64,000 nucleotides of DNA from positions 1 through 64,000 of the forward strand of contig CASFNW010000004.1 of NCBI GenBank assembly GCA_949296245.1. The letters are read 5' to 3'. Positions 31,602-41,374 of this stretch are shown here, piece after piece (the first letter of the stretch is position 1; each line of letters begins with the position of its first letter). Position numbers and translations under genes: made by a program. A model generated the notes under the pieces. That model was given only the letters and a program-made list of their open reading frames with translations. It had not been told where the DNA came from and did no database searches. The stretch comes from an uncultured bacterium (GTDB lineage: Bacteria; Cyanobacteriota; Vampirovibrionia; Gastranaerophilales; Gastranaerophilaceae).

Positions 31602-33602
31602 GTGGATTGCACGGAAGAAAAACTTGATTTATCACAAAATGCCATCAAAGTTTTGGAAAAAAGATACTTAAAAAGAGACGCACAGGGCAACCCTGTCGAA
31701 AGACCGGAGGATTTGTTCCTGAGAGTAGCATCTACTCTTGCTGATGCAGACAAAAAGTTTGGCGCAACTCAAGAAGAAGTTAATAAATCAACAAAAGAAT
31801 TTTATAATTTTATAACTAAACGTTATTTTATGCCTAACTCGCCTACATTGATGAATGCAGGAAGAGAACTCGGACAATTGGCAGCCTGTTTTGTACTGCC
31901 CGTTGAAGATTCTTTAGAAGGTATTTTTGAAACGGTTAAAAATACAGCATTGATACATAAATCAGGCGGCGGTACAGGTTTTTCATTTGCAAGATTAAGA
32001 CCTAAAAATGATGTTGTACGTTCTACAATGGGTGTTTCTTCAGGCCCCGTAAGCTTTATGGAAGTATTTAACGCAGCAACTGAAGCCGTAAAACAGGGCG
32101 GCACAAGACGCGGTGCAAACATGGGTATTTTGAGAATTGACCACCCTGATATTTTGGATTTTATCAACTGCAAGTCTGACAACTTTAAGCTGAATAACTT
32201 CAATATTTCTGTCGCTATTACAGACAAATTTATGGAAGCTTTAAAAGCGGGTACAGACTATGAACTCATCCATCCGAGAACCAAACAGCCTGTTGGTAAA
32301 TTAAATGCAAAAGCAGTATTTGATTTGATTGTTGAAGGTGCCTGGAAAAACGGTGAACCTGGTATTATTTTTATCGACAAAATGAATTATGACAACCCGA
32401 CCCCGCTTATCGGCGAAATCGAATCTACAAATCCGTGCGGTGAAGTTCCGCTTCTTCCTTATGAAGCCTGCAACCTTGGCTCTATAAACCTCGGTTTAAT
32501 GCTGAAAGGCGAAAAAGGAAACTATAGCGTGGACTGGGATAGACTTGCAGAGACTACGCAAACTGCTATTCACTTCTTGGACAACGTTATTGCAATCAAC
32601 AACTATCCGCTTCCGCAGATATCAGAAATGGTTCAAAATAACCGTAAAATCGGACTCGGTGTAATGGGCTGGGCCGATATGCTTATGAAGCTTGAAATAG
32701 CATATAACTCCGAAGAAGGTACAAAACTTGCTTCTCAGATTATGGAATTTATTGATTATCAATCAAAAGTTAAATCAATAGAATTATCTAAAGAAAGAGG
32801 CAGATTCGGCAACTTCAAAGGCAGCGTTTATGACGGAATCTTTAGAGACGGAAAACCTTTCTTGACTTATAAATATCAGGGTAAATCAGCAGGTATTATT
32901 ACAGATGAAATGTGGGCTGATTTAGATGCTCAAATTGCAAAATTCGGTATAAGAAATGCAACAACTACCTGTATCGCTCCGACCGGTACAATTTCTATGA
33001 TTGCCGGTGCTTCAGGCGGTGTTGAGCCGTTGTTCGGTCTTGTATTTATTCGTGACGTAATGGATGGTACAAAACTTGTTGAAGTTAATCCTATATTCGA
33101 AGCTTATGCAAAAGACCACGGTTTCTATTCAGAAGAATTAATGAAGAAAATTTCTATAGACGGAACACTTGCTCATTGTGACGAAGTTCCTGCAGAAGCT
33201 AAAAAAATCTTTGTTTGCGCACACGATGTTTCTCCGTACTGGCATGTTAAAATGCAAGCTGCATTCCAGCTTCATACTGACAATGCAGTTTCAAAAACGG
33301 TTAACTTTGAAGAAAATGCAACAAGACAGGATGTAGCTGATTCTTATCTTTTAGCTTATGAAAATAACCTGAAAGGCATTACTGTATATCGTAATAACTC
33401 AAGACAATTCCAGCCTATGAATCTTGAGAAAAAAGAAGATAAAAAGATGCCTGAAATCAAGGCTGTTGAATCACCAAAGGCAGATTTGCCCGAGGCTCAG
33501 CATGTCGGTGAAGAGCACAAATGTCCTGAATGCGGTGCAGTTTTGGGATATGGGGAAGGCTGTTTTATCTGTCTGAATTGCGGTTATTCCGGTTGTTCAT
33601 AG
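31602..33602 (+). CDS. nrdJ: Adenosylcobalamin-dependent (class II) ribonucleotide reductase
   Basis: 666 residues from a GTG at 31602, chosen because gggga(g) lies ~10 bases upstream; the frame stays open to a TTG at 31584. Class II RNR barrel motifs: FMPNSPTLMNAGRELGQLAA with the first active-site Cys in ACFVLP, NPCGEVPLLPYEACNLGSIN (radical Cys loop) and TTCIAPTGTISMIAGASGGV. Reduces ribonucleotides to deoxyribonucleotides using B12, independent of oxygen. The C-terminal tail after ~610 carries a zinc-ribbon-like CPEC...CLNCGY and ends in Cys residues for redox regeneration. Stands alone. Its presence implies cobalamin uptake or synthesis. Confidence 0.95.
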   Translation: MDCTEEKLDLSQNAIKVLEKRYLKRDAQGNPVERPEDLFLRVASTLADADKKFGATQEEVNKSTKEFYNFITKRYFMPNSPTLMNAGRELGQLAACFVLPVEDSLEGIFETVKNTALIHKSGGGTGFSFARLRPKNDVVRSTMGVSSGPVSFMEVFNAATEAVKQGGTRRGANMGILRIDHPDILDFINCKSDNFKLNNFNISVAITDKFMEALKAGTDYELIHPRTKQPVGKLNAKAVFDLIVEGAWKNGEPGIIFIDKMNYDNPTPLIGEIESTNPCGEVPLLPYEACNLGSINLGLMLKGEKGNYSVDWDRLAETTQTAIHFLDNVIAINNYPLPQISEMVQNNRKIGLGVMGWADMLMKLEIAYNSEEGTKLASQIMEFIDYQSKVKSIELSKERGRFGNFKGSVYDGIFRDGKPFLTYKYQGKSAGIITDEMWADLDAQIAKFGIRNATTTCIAPTGTISMIAGASGGVEPLFGLVFIRDVMDGTKLVEVNPIFEAYAKDHGFYSEELMKKISIDGTLAHCDEVPAEAKKIFVCAHDVSPYWHVKMQAAFQLHTDNAVSKTVNFEENATRQDVADSYLLAYENNLKGITVYRNNSRQFQPMNLEKKEDKKMPEIKAVESPKADLPEAQHVGEEHKCPECGAVLGYGEGCFICLNCGYSGCS

Positions 33603-33936
33603 CGGATTTTGAGCGGGGCTGAGTGATAACGAATGCAACATGTAAACAAGGTCAACGTAATGGAAAATTTTTATTCTAAAAATTTGAAATGCAGTACTTG
33701 ACCTTGTGAACGTCAATAAAGCAAGCTACAAAAAGCAATAGTTACCCTGAGGGTGGAAACCCGAAGAATCTAAAAAACAAAAGATTCTTCAGTCGTTTCA
33801 CTCCTTCAGAATGACGCGGTTTTGAAAATTTTGAGCGGAATTTGCTATATAAGTTCTCGGATTTAGCGCATGACATTATGTTCTCTTTATTATAAAATCT
33901 GTTGTAGAGATTGATTAAAAGATAAGGACATAAGAT
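33603..33936. other. Intergenic region with two hairpins upstream of pheT
   Basis: 333 bp without a gene. A nested hairpin lies at 33646-33707 (acaaggtca/tgaccttgt outside, aaattttta/taaaaattt at 33665-33685 inside). A second, gaagaatct/agattcttc, lies at 33763-33790, followed by cactccttcagaatgac, which resembles dispersed intergenic repeats of gut bacteria. The pheT promoter probably lies in the last 80 bases (tataaaat near 33890). Confidence 0.5.
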
Positions 33937-36411
33937 ATGAAAATTTCACTGGAATGGCTTAATGAATTTGTTGATTTATCTGACGTTACACCCGAGCAGA
34001 TTGCACACGAGCTTACAATGAGCGGGCTTGAGGTAGAAGATATTGAGAAAACCGGTGCGAAATTTTCAAATATAAGAACCGCTAAAATCAAACTTATTGA
34101 ACAGCACCCGAATGCAGATAAACTTCACCTTGTTACGGTAGATATCGGAAATGAAGAAAAAACTGTTGTCTGCGGAGCGCAAAATATAAAAGAAGGTCAG
34201 ATAATTCCTTACGCTTCTGTAGGGTCAAAGGTTCTTGACAGAAAAACAGGAGAACAGTTTGAACTCACTCCTGCAAAAATCAGAGGTATAGAGTCACAGG
34301 GAATGCTGTGTTCTCAGGATGAACTTGGACTGGAAGGGATGCAGGATGAAGACGGTATCCTTATCTTAAACAGAATTTATAACGATATAAAACTGGGCGA
34401 GCCGCTGGAAAAACTTCTTAATATTAAAGAAGATATTGTTTTTGACGTTGCACCTACGGCTAACAGGGGCGATGAAATGTCCGTAATTGGTATAGCAAGA
34501 GAATTGTCAGCTATATTTAATAAAAAACTGCAGTTTTCTCCATTGCAAAGCACTCAGGATAATTCTACAGACAAATTTAAAGTAGAAATACTCGATAATG
34601 AAGGATGTAAATATTACAGTATAGGATTATTAAACGCTGTTGAAATAAAGCCTTCTCCTGATTGGATGCAAAGACGTCTTACTGCCTGCGGAATCCGTGC
34701 AATAAATAATATTGTAGATATTACAAACTATGTATTACTGGAATACGGCTGTCCTTTGCATGCTTTTGACAGAGACAAACTCAACGGGTATCTGTGTGTG
34801 AGACGGGCTTATGAAAACGAAACCATAGTAACACTGGATGAAATAGAGAGAAAAACAAACAGTGATACTGTTTTGATTGCCACAAAAGAACAGGCTGTAT
34901 GCGTAGGCGGTGTATTTGGCTCAGCAAACAGTGAAGTTGATAATAATACAAAAAATATTGCGCTCGAGGCTGCATACTTTACACCTGCTCAGAACAGACG
35001 TTCCGCAAGAAGCATAGGCTACAGAAGCGAAGCCAGTGCCAGATTTGAAAGAGGCGTTGATATTGAAATGGTAAAACCTGCGCTAATGCGAGCTATGCAG
35101 CTTATGGTAGAACTTGCAGGTGCAAAAGTAGACGGCATTGTTGAAACAGGTGAAAATAAATTGCCGGAAATTGATATTACCTTAAGATTTGCTCAGATTA
35201 AACGAATGCTCGGTTCTGAAATTCCTGCAGAAAAATGCGTTGAAATATCTGAAAATCTCGGATTTGAATTAATCGGCAAGAATGAAATAGCTGCAAAATT
35301 TAAAGTTCCGTCTTTCAGAAGAAATGATGTATACAGAGAAATTGACCTTATAGAAGAGATTTCAAGAATTTACGGTTATGACAAAATAGCTCCGACTCTG
35401 CCTAAAAATACACAATCCCCTGAAATCACACAGGAAGCAAAAATTATTAAAAAAATTCATAACATGTTTTTAGGCAAAGGATTTATGGAAATTGTAACAT
35501 CATCACTTGTCGGAAATCCTTTGTACAAAGAATTCAGCGTAAAATATGATGACTCAAAAGCTGTTAAAGTATGCAATCCGCAGAGTGATGAACATACGAT
35601 GCTCAGACAGTCAATGATTCCAAACATTTTAAATGTAGTAAAGCTCAATATTGCTAACGGTCAAAAAGATTTTTCAATATATGATACGGGCAGAACATAT
35701 TTTATTGAAAATCCTGCTGATGAAAAGACAACAGGTGTAGCCGAGTACAGAATGATAGCAGGTGCAATGACAGGTCATATTGAAAATGACAAATGGACTC
35801 CGGCAGCAAAAGCTAATGAACTTGATTTCTTCAAAGTAAAAGGTGTTATACAGAATCTTCTTGAAATACTCGGTTTGGAAAACAGGGTTCAGTTCCGTCC
35901 GTTTAGTACAGAAGACAGCAAAGATTTCTTACACCCCGGTAAAAGCGCAAAACTTGTAATGCTCGGCAAGCAGCCTCTGGAAGTCGGTTTCTTCGGAGAA
36001 CTTCACCCTATTTTAAAAGATAAAGAAAAATTCCAGCAGAATGTTTATCTTTTTGAAATAAATCTGGAAGAACTTTTAAAAGCGCTTCATATCACAACAG
36101 TGAGATACAAAAAACTTTCACAGTTCCCTGAAGTTCAAAGAGACATAGCTTTTATTGTGCCGGAAAAAGTTTCACATGAAGAAATTTCAAAAATCATCAA
36201 AAAATCCGTTAAATCAAATCTCTTTAACGGAGAAGAGCTTTTTGACGTATATCAGGGCGAACATATACAGGAAGGCTTTAAGAGTATGGCTTTCAGGATT
36301 AAAATGCAGGATAAAGATGCCACTTTGACAGACGAAATTGTTGAAGAACAGATGAATTCCGTAAGAAATAACCTCAAAAAATCCATCGCAGAATTAAGCT
36401 TTAGAGAGTAG
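33937..36411 (+). CDS. pheT: Phenylalanyl-tRNA synthetase beta subunit
   Basis: 824 residues, normal length. The N-terminal EMAP/tRNA-binding domain (~38-150) includes HPNADKLHLVTVDIG and VVCGAQNIKEGQ. The B3/B4 editing region has RRLTACGIRAINNIVDITNY. B5 domain (~400-475), catalytic-like core with REIDLIEEISRIYGYDKI, and C-terminal anticodon-binding FDX-ACB domain (~730-824, YKKLSQFPEVQRDIAFIV). It works as an alpha2-beta2 tetramer with PheS, whose gene is not in this window. A Shine-Dalgarno (aagga) precedes the ATG. It starts a run of co-directional genes (HEAT-repeat protein, TatD) spaced 2-4 bp apart, likely one operon. Confidence 0.97.
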   Translation: MKISLEWLNEFVDLSDVTPEQIAHELTMSGLEVEDIEKTGAKFSNIRTAKIKLIEQHPNADKLHLVTVDIGNEEKTVVCGAQNIKEGQIIPYASVGSKVLDRKTGEQFELTPAKIRGIESQGMLCSQDELGLEGMQDEDGILILNRIYNDIKLGEPLEKLLNIKEDIVFDVAPTANRGDEMSVIGIARELSAIFNKKLQFSPLQSTQDNSTDKFKVEILDNEGCKYYSIGLLNAVEIKPSPDWMQRRLTACGIRAINNIVDITNYVLLEYGCPLHAFDRDKLNGYLCVRRAYENETIVTLDEIERKTNSDTVLIATKEQAVCVGGVFGSANSEVDNNTKNIALEAAYFTPAQNRRSARSIGYRSEASARFERGVDIEMVKPALMRAMQLMVELAGAKVDGIVETGENKLPEIDITLRFAQIKRMLGSEIPAEKCVEISENLGFELIGKNEIAAKFKVPSFRRNDVYREIDLIEEISRIYGYDKIAPTLPKNTQSPEITQEAKIIKKIHNMFLGKGFMEIVTSSLVGNPLYKEFSVKYDDSKAVKVCNPQSDEHTMLRQSMIPNILNVVKLNIANGQKDFSIYDTGRTYFIENPADEKTTGVAEYRMIAGAMTGHIENDKWTPAAKANELDFFKVKGVIQNLLEILGLENRVQFRPFSTEDSKDFLHPGKSAKLVMLGKQPLEVGFFGELHPILKDKEKFQQNVYLFEINLEELLKALHITTVRYKKLSQFPEVQRDIAFIVPEKVSHEEISKIIKKSVKSNLFNGEELFDVYQGEHIQEGFKSMAFRIKMQDKDATLTDEIVEEQMNSVRNNLKKSIAELSFRE

Positions 36412-36415
36412 TTTT

Positions 36416-37657
36416 ATGACAGTTAATAATGAACAATTGGTAAAAGACCTGACAGCAAAAGATGAAACAAAAGCGCTCTTAGCAGCAAAATGTATTGTTG
36501 ATAATGCGAATGCGGAAGCTTTTCAGCTTCTTGCTGACAAGAGTGAATTTTTGTTTGATTTTGTAAAAAATAACGTTAATAAAAGATTGCAAAAATCGGT
36601 AAATAAAGATAATTATAAGAACCTTTTCGCTTTCTTAAAAGTTTATGCACCGGATTTTGAAGACACAATTGTCGGCTGTCTTGCACAATACGCCGATGAA
36701 AATTTGACTGATGAAATGTATGAACTTCTTGAAAAAGGCACAGATGAAGAAAAAACATATGCTGCAAAATACTTTTCCTATATTCCTGATACAATAGCAG
36801 CTGATATTTTGACGGAGTATGCTTTTTCTGATAACGAGGCTCTTTCTTTTAATGCGGCAAAAGCTTTAGGTGCTATGAATATAGATACTGCATACAATAA
36901 AGCACTGGAGCTTTTAAACTCCGAGGATGATTTTACGGTTTTAAAAGCGGTCAAATTTCTTGTAGCTTTTGAAAACAAAGAGTCAGTTCCTTATATTTTA
37001 AAAGCAATGGAACATTCCTCAATGAGCGAAAATATTGCCGGTGAAATTCCTTATATACAGAGTCTTATGGAATTACTGCAGGGCGATTTTGATAAAAGTT
37101 ATGTACTCCTTTGTATTGATAATATTCTCTCGGGACTCGGCGAGATACTGCCTTTGAATCAGGTATTTTGTTTTGAAATGTTTGAAGTTCTTGAATATCT
37201 TATTCATTACAATACTCAAAACAAAAATTCTCAGGCATCAGTTGTTCTTCTAAAAGCACTGTCTAAATTTGATACACTTGCAAACAATGAGGAATATACT
37301 TTTGATGAGGACAAAAATACAAAGCAGGAGATTCAGGAGATTTATCATCTTTTGAAAAAGCAGCAGGAGTATTTTTGGAACGCACAAAAGAACCTTGTTA
37401 AAAAAGAGCTTTCGGAGAATGACATCCCTTCTTACCGTATAAGCAGTGCATTAAGAGCTGTGTCTGAATACAAACTCGTTCAATTAGAAGATGATGTAAA
37501 AAAACTGCTTGATTCTGACAATGAAATTTTGATTTGCGAAGCAGCCGGCGCCTTAAAACAACTTGATAAATTGAACGGTGTTGATAAAAATCAAATTTTA
37601 AACAAGATTCACGATGAAAATAAAAAAGCTATTATAGAAAGCATGTTTTTAGGTTAA
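36416..37657 (+). CDS. HEAT-repeat-like helical protein
   Basis: 413 residues, soluble, wholly helical. Repeats of about 30-35 residues resemble HEAT/Armadillo units: KYFSYIPDTIAADILTEYAF, AAKALGAMNIDTAYNKALEL, AVKFLVAFENKESVPYILKA and, near the end, CEAAGALKQLDKLNGVDKNQ. Such repeats make protein-binding solenoids. Starts 4 bp after pheT and ends 2 bp before tatD, so it is co-transcribed with both. No enzymatic motif. Its partner is unknown; the synteny with pheT may be a lineage feature. Confidence 0.75.
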   Translation: MTVNNEQLVKDLTAKDETKALLAAKCIVDNANAEAFQLLADKSEFLFDFVKNNVNKRLQKSVNKDNYKNLFAFLKVYAPDFEDTIVGCLAQYADENLTDEMYELLEKGTDEEKTYAAKYFSYIPDTIAADILTEYAFSDNEALSFNAAKALGAMNIDTAYNKALELLNSEDDFTVLKAVKFLVAFENKESVPYILKAMEHSSMSENIAGEIPYIQSLMELLQGDFDKSYVLLCIDNILSGLGEILPLNQVFCFEMFEVLEYLIHYNTQNKNSQASVVLLKALSKFDTLANNEEYTFDEDKNTKQEIQEIYHLLKKQQEYFWNAQKNLVKKELSENDIPSYRISSALRAVSEYKLVQLEDDVKKLLDSDNEILICEAAGALKQLDKLNGVDKNQILNKIHDENKKAIIESMFLG

Positions 37658-37659
37658 GA

Positions 37660-38424
37660 ATGCTAATAGATACACATACCCATATTGATATGGACAACTA
37701 CAAAGACCGTTTTGATGAAGTACTTGCAACAGCAAAAGATTACGGTGTATCAAAAGTTGTTATCCCTGGAGTTGCGCCTTCCGGTTTTAAAAGGATAGCA
37801 GAGCTTTGTAATAAATATGGAAATGTATACGGAGCTGTAGGCGTGCACCCGGAGGATTTGGCCTCTTATAATGAAGAGGCTGAAAATTTAATTCGTGAAT
37901 ACCTTAAACAAAAAAAAATTGTGGCGGTAGGAGAGATAGGACTTGATTACTACTGGGATAAGTCACAAATTGAACGCCAGAAAGAAATTTTTGAAAAACA
38001 GATTTTAATAGCAAAAGAAGCCGGCAAACCCGTACTCGTGCATGACAGAGAAGCGCATCTTGATACTTTTGAAATTTTAAAAAAGACAAAGGCTAATGAT
38101 GTAGGTGTTGTAATGCACTGTTTTTCAGGAAGTCCGGAGTTTGCAATGGAGTGCGTAAGGGAAGGTTTTTATATTGCACTCGGGGGTGTTGTAACTTTTA
38201 AAAATGCAAAGAAAGTCAAAGAGGTAGCTAAAATTGTACCTCTGGACAGATTGCTTTTAGAAACTGATGCGCCTTATATGACACCAGTTCCTTACAGAGG
38301 AAAAGAAAATCAGCCTGCTTATGTAAAATTTGTAGCGCAGGAGATTGCAAATTTAAGAGGTATAAGTTTTGAGGATGTTGCTCAAATAACTACGGAAAAT
38401 GCAAAAAAACTACTGGCAATTTAA
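37660..38424 (+). CDS. tatD: TatD-family metal-dependent deoxyribonuclease
   Basis: 254 residues, normal length. TIM-barrel amidohydrolase fold with the family motifs LIDTHTHIDM (metal ligands H6, H8), GAVGVHPED, VAVGEIGLDYYWD (E), PVLVHDREA (H), VVMHCFSGSPEFA (H) and LLLETDAPYMTPVPYRG (D). TatD proteins are 3'-5' exonucleases or deoxyribonucleases acting in DNA repair. The start is 2 bp after the HEAT-repeat gene. Its stop lies within the loop of the terminator that ends the pheT operon. Confidence 0.93.
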   Translation: MLIDTHTHIDMDNYKDRFDEVLATAKDYGVSKVVIPGVAPSGFKRIAELCNKYGNVYGAVGVHPEDLASYNEEAENLIREYLKQKKIVAVGEIGLDYYWDKSQIERQKEIFEKQILIAKEAGKPVLVHDREAHLDTFEILKKTKANDVGVVMHCFSGSPEFAMECVREGFYIALGGVVTFKNAKKVKEVAKIVPLDRLLLETDAPYMTPVPYRGKENQPAYVKFVAQEIANLRGISFEDVAQITTENAKKLLAI

Positions 38425-38447
38425 AATTAAATGGCCGGTAGTTTTTT
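38406..38447 (+). terminator. Terminator overlapping the end of tatD
   Basis: 12-bp stem (38406-38417 with 38434-38445, one wobble) ending in six T. The tatD stop codon falls in the loop. Confidence 0.75.
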
Positions 38448-38467
38448 AAACCTGTTTTGCTATATTT

Positions 38468-39427
38468 CTAATTATCAATCAAAAGGCTTGCCCCTATTAA
38501 ACCTGCTGTATTTCCAAGCTGTGCCGGTACAACTTCTACAGCTTCACCTTGAATAGGCATTGCGCGATGTCTAAGAGTCTTTTTCAAAGGTTCAAAAAGA
38601 ATATCTCCCGCATCAGCCACGCCGCCGCCTATTACAATTCTTTCGGGATTCAGGAGGTTTACAACACTGGCAAGTCCTATGCCAAGATATTCACCCATTC
38701 TCTCAAAAATTTTTCTTGCAACGACATCTCCCTGCTGTGCAGCCTGACAAACTATTGCCGGTGTAATTGCTGCAGTAGAGCCTGCTATTTCTCTAAATTT
38801 TGCACTTTTGCCGCCTCTTACATAATCTTTTGCCATTGCAACAATTGACGGGCCAGAAACATACGCCTCAAAACATCCTGTATCACCGCAGCCGCATAAC
38901 AGGCCGTTGTGCATTTCCATTTTTATGTGCCCGATTTCTCCGGCAGCATTGCTTGCGCCTCTAACAAGTTTTCCGTTTACGACAAGTCCTGAGCCGATAC
39001 CTGTACCTACTGTTATACAGATAAGATTTTTACACCCTGCTCCGGCACCGTAATTGAGTTCAGCAAGAGCCATACATCTTACATCATTGTCAACTTTAAC
39101 CGGAACATTAAACTCCTTTTGCATAATTTCTGCTATAGGAACATCTATCCAGCCGGGAATATTTGGTAAAATTCTTACAACACCGTTATCGCAGTCAATT
39201 TGTCCGGGAAAGCCGAAACCTATGCCTTCTATATCGTTGGTTGAGATTTTTGCTTCAGTCATCAAATCTCTAATGCATTGAGTGATATTGCTTATTGTAT
39301 ATTCATATCCCATTTCGGCACGAGTGGGTACGGTTTTCGGATGCGAAATTTCGCCCTTTTTATTTACAAGAGCAATTTTAACGTTTGTTCCGCCTATATC
39401 TACACCTATTCTGAATTTTTCAAACAT
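38468..39427 (-). CDS. ROK-family sugar kinase (glucokinase-like)
   Basis: 319 residues. N-terminal phosphate motif RIGVDIGGTNVKIALVN. Sugar-binding and catalytic region GFGFPGQIDCDNG and VKVDNDVRCMALAEL with the catalytic Asp. Second phosphate motif CITVGTGIGSGLVVNG, ROK zinc site GHIKMEMHNGLLCGCGDTGC (Cys3-His), and C-terminal IGGGVADAGD. No HTH domain, so it is an enzyme and not a repressor. Closest named activity is bacterial glucokinase, which phosphorylates glucose for glycolysis; N-acetylmannosamine or fructose kinases look similar. A reasonable ribosome-binding site (ggggaag) lies before the ATG. Stands alone, convergent with the pheT operon. Confidence 0.9.
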   Translation of the reverse strand: MFEKFRIGVDIGGTNVKIALVNKKGEISHPKTVPTRAEMGYEYTISNITQCIRDLMTEAKISTNDIEGIGFGFPGQIDCDNGVVRILPNIPGWIDVPIAEIMQKEFNVPVKVDNDVRCMALAELNYGAGAGCKNLICITVGTGIGSGLVVNGKLVRGASNAAGEIGHIKMEMHNGLLCGCGDTGCFEAYVSGPSIVAMAKDYVRGGKSAKFREIAGSTAAITPAIVCQAAQQGDVVARKIFERMGEYLGIGLASVVNLLNPERIVIGGGVADAGDILFEPLKKTLRHRAMPIQGEAVEVVPAQLGNTAGLIGASLLIDN

Positions 39428-39493
39428 ATTTTTCTCTTCCCCGTCTAATTCTTAATGTGACGTAATTTATAATATCACGAGCAAAAAGTTTTT

Positions 39494-39910
39494 TTAAATT
39501 TCTAAATATTTTCTTTCTCCATCATAAAATTTAATTTTTTTAAGAATTTCTTCTTTTGATTTTAGTAATGCTTCATCAACAGCGCCTCTTCGCATCATTA
39601 TATCCCTCATATTAATAGGAACATTTTTCCCGGCAAATTTTAGATTATTGACTTTTCTTAAAGCATTAAGAAAGAAATTTCCTCTTTCTTCATCCAGAGT
39701 AACAATCATTTGTGATTTTGTTGTGAAAAAATTGATTATTCGTTCAAAAAGATTTTTAGGTTTTCTGACCGGTGTATTAATTGAACGATTTGTTCGTATT
39801 ACCTCCAGAGCAAAAGCTACAGTATCATCGTCGTTTTTTCTTTTCAAAGCAGTAAGTGCATTGTCCGAAATTCTAAATACAGTAGGTTTATATATAATCG
39901 GTTTAATCAT
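39494..39910 (-). CDS. Small hypothetical protein
   Basis: 138 residues, basic, no membrane span or signal peptide. The body contains KSQMIVTLDEERGNFFLNAL and KNVPINMRDIMMRRGAVDEA. The middle (NLFERIINFFTTK) is amphipathic. A good Shine-Dalgarno (aaaggg) lies 7 bases before the ATG, supporting expression. I do not recognise the family. It sits between a long intergenic hairpin downstream of asnS and the ROK kinase gene; no functional link is apparent. Confidence 0.65.
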   Translation of the reverse strand: MIKPIIYKPTVFRISDNALTALKRKNDDDTVAFALEVIRTNRSINTPVRKPKNLFERIINFFTTKSQMIVTLDEERGNFFLNALRKVNNLKFAGKNVPINMRDIMMRRGAVDEALLKSKEEILKKIKFYDGERKYLEI

Positions 39911-39927
39911 TAGTTTACCCTTTAAAC

Positions 39928-39971
39928 AAAAATATTAACATCTGTATTAAAATACGGACATTAATATTTTT
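39928..39971 (-). terminator. Long hairpin between asnS and the small hypothetical gene
   Basis: Outer arms aaaaatattaa (39928-39938) and ttaatattttt (39961-39971), inner tctgtatt/aatacgga with one wobble, and a 2-nt internal loop between. On the minus strand it follows the asnS stop and ends in T5. It also lies just upstream of the next gene's start, so it could act as an attenuator. Confidence 0.55.
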
Positions 39972-40003
39972 GCTGTTTTATTAAATTATATTTACAAAAA
40001 CTG

Positions 40004-41284
40004 CTATGGAGTCAATCTGTCCATAAGTCTCGGGAACGGGATGGTTTCTCTTACATGGTGCAAACCGCAAATCCAGGCAACAGTTCTTTCTATACCGAGT
40101 CCAAATCCGGCATGTTTGCAGCTTCCGTATTTTCTTACATCAAGATACCAGCCGAATACTTCTTCGGGCAGTCCCTGTTCTTTTATTTTAGCTTTCAGCT
40201 TATCAATATCTTCTTCTCTCTGACCGCCGCCTATGATTTCTCCATAGCCTTCCGGAGCAATCATATCAACACATGCTGCTTTGTTGCCTTCCTGTTTCAT
40301 ATAGAAGGCTTTTATTGCCATCGGATAGTGGTGAATCATAACTGGTTTATCAAACTCTTCGGAGATAAGGGTTTCTTCGTCTCCGCCAAAATCAGCTCCC
40401 CATTGTGTGTCATTGCCTTTTTTATGCAGAATTTCAATAGCTTCATCGTAAGAAATTCTCGGGAACGGACGTTTAATATTTTCGAGTTTTGAGATATCTC
40501 TTTCAAGAACTTCCAGATCGGCTCTATTATTTTTTACAACTTCTTGAACAATATATTCAACAAATTCTTCCGCTAAATCCATATCGTCATAAATATCAAA
40601 GAACGCAACCTCAGGTTCTACCATCCAGAATTCTGTAAGGTGTCGTCTTGTTTTTGATTTTTCTGCACGAAATGTAGGTCCAAAGCAGTATGCTTTACCC
40701 ACAGCCATTGCTGCAGCTTCCATATAAAGCTGTCCGCTTTGTGTAAGATATGCATTTTGATCAAAATAATCAACTTTAAAAAGGTTTGTTGTTCCTTCAC
40801 AGGCATTTGGTGTAAAAATAGGAGCGTCAACCAGTGTAAAACCTTTGTTATCAAAGAAATCTCGCACTGATTTAATTATTCTGTGGCGGATTCTCAATAT
40901 TGCTTTTTGTCTCAAAGAACGCAGCCACAAATGACGGTGTTCCATCAAAAAGTGTGTGCCGTGTTCTTTCGGTGTAATAGGATAATCGACGGATTCTCCT
41001 ATTACTTTTACGTCTGTTGCATCTATTTCATATCCTATACGGGAGCGGTCATGTTTTTTTACCGTACCTGTTACTTCAACAGATGATTCCTGTGTAATTT
41101 TATCTGAAAGTTCAAATACTTCATCAGAGACATTGCCCTTAAATACTACTGCCTGAATTTCTCCTGTCCCGTCTCTAAGCTGTAAAAAGTGCAGCTTGCC
41201 GCTGGAACGTTTGTTGTACAGCCAGGCCTGAAGTGTAATTGTTTGTCCTTCATATTTTGCAATGTCTTCGATGTAAATTTTCAT
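40004..41284 (-). CDS. asnS: Asparaginyl-tRNA synthetase
   Basis: 426 residues from the ATG at 41284, preceded by gagaggaag; an in-frame TTG at 41299 is less likely. The N-terminal OB-fold anticodon domain (~1-105, [20 protein letters not shown]) is followed by the class II core. Motif 2 region includes [20 protein letters not shown] and motif 3 ends the protein as [20 protein letters not shown]. The sequence is asnS rather than aspS by the short length and lack of the AspRS insertion (GAD). Aminoacylates tRNA-Asn directly, so the indirect GatCAB route may not be needed for Asn. Single gene with its own promoter. Confidence 0.93.
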   Translation of the reverse strand: MKIYIEDIAKYEGQTITLQAWLYNKRSSGKLHFLQLRDGTGEIQAVVFKGNVSDEVFELSDKITQESSVEVTGTVKKHDRSRIGYEIDATDVKVIGESVDYPITPKEHGTHFLMEHRHLWLRSLRQKAILRIRHRIIKSVRDFFDNKGFTLVDAPIFTPNACEGTTNLFKVDYFDQNAYLTQSGQLYMEAAAMAVGKAYCFGPTFRAEKSKTRRHLTEFWMVEPEVAFFDIYDDMDLAEEFVEYIVQEVVKNNRADLEVLERDISKLENIKRPFPRISYDEAIEILHKKGNDTQWGADFGGDEETLISEEFDKPVMIHHYPMAIKAFYMKQEGNKAACVDMIAPEGYGEIIGGGQREEDIDKLKAKIKEQGLPEEVFGWYLDVRKYGSCKHAGFGLGIERTVAWICGLHHVRETIPFPRLMDRLTP

Positions 41285-41374
41285 ATAACTTCCTCTCAAT
41301 TCTTACAAGACTTGTTTTAATTATATCATTAACCTGAAAAATGGTATTATTTATATAAATTAAAATATAAAATT

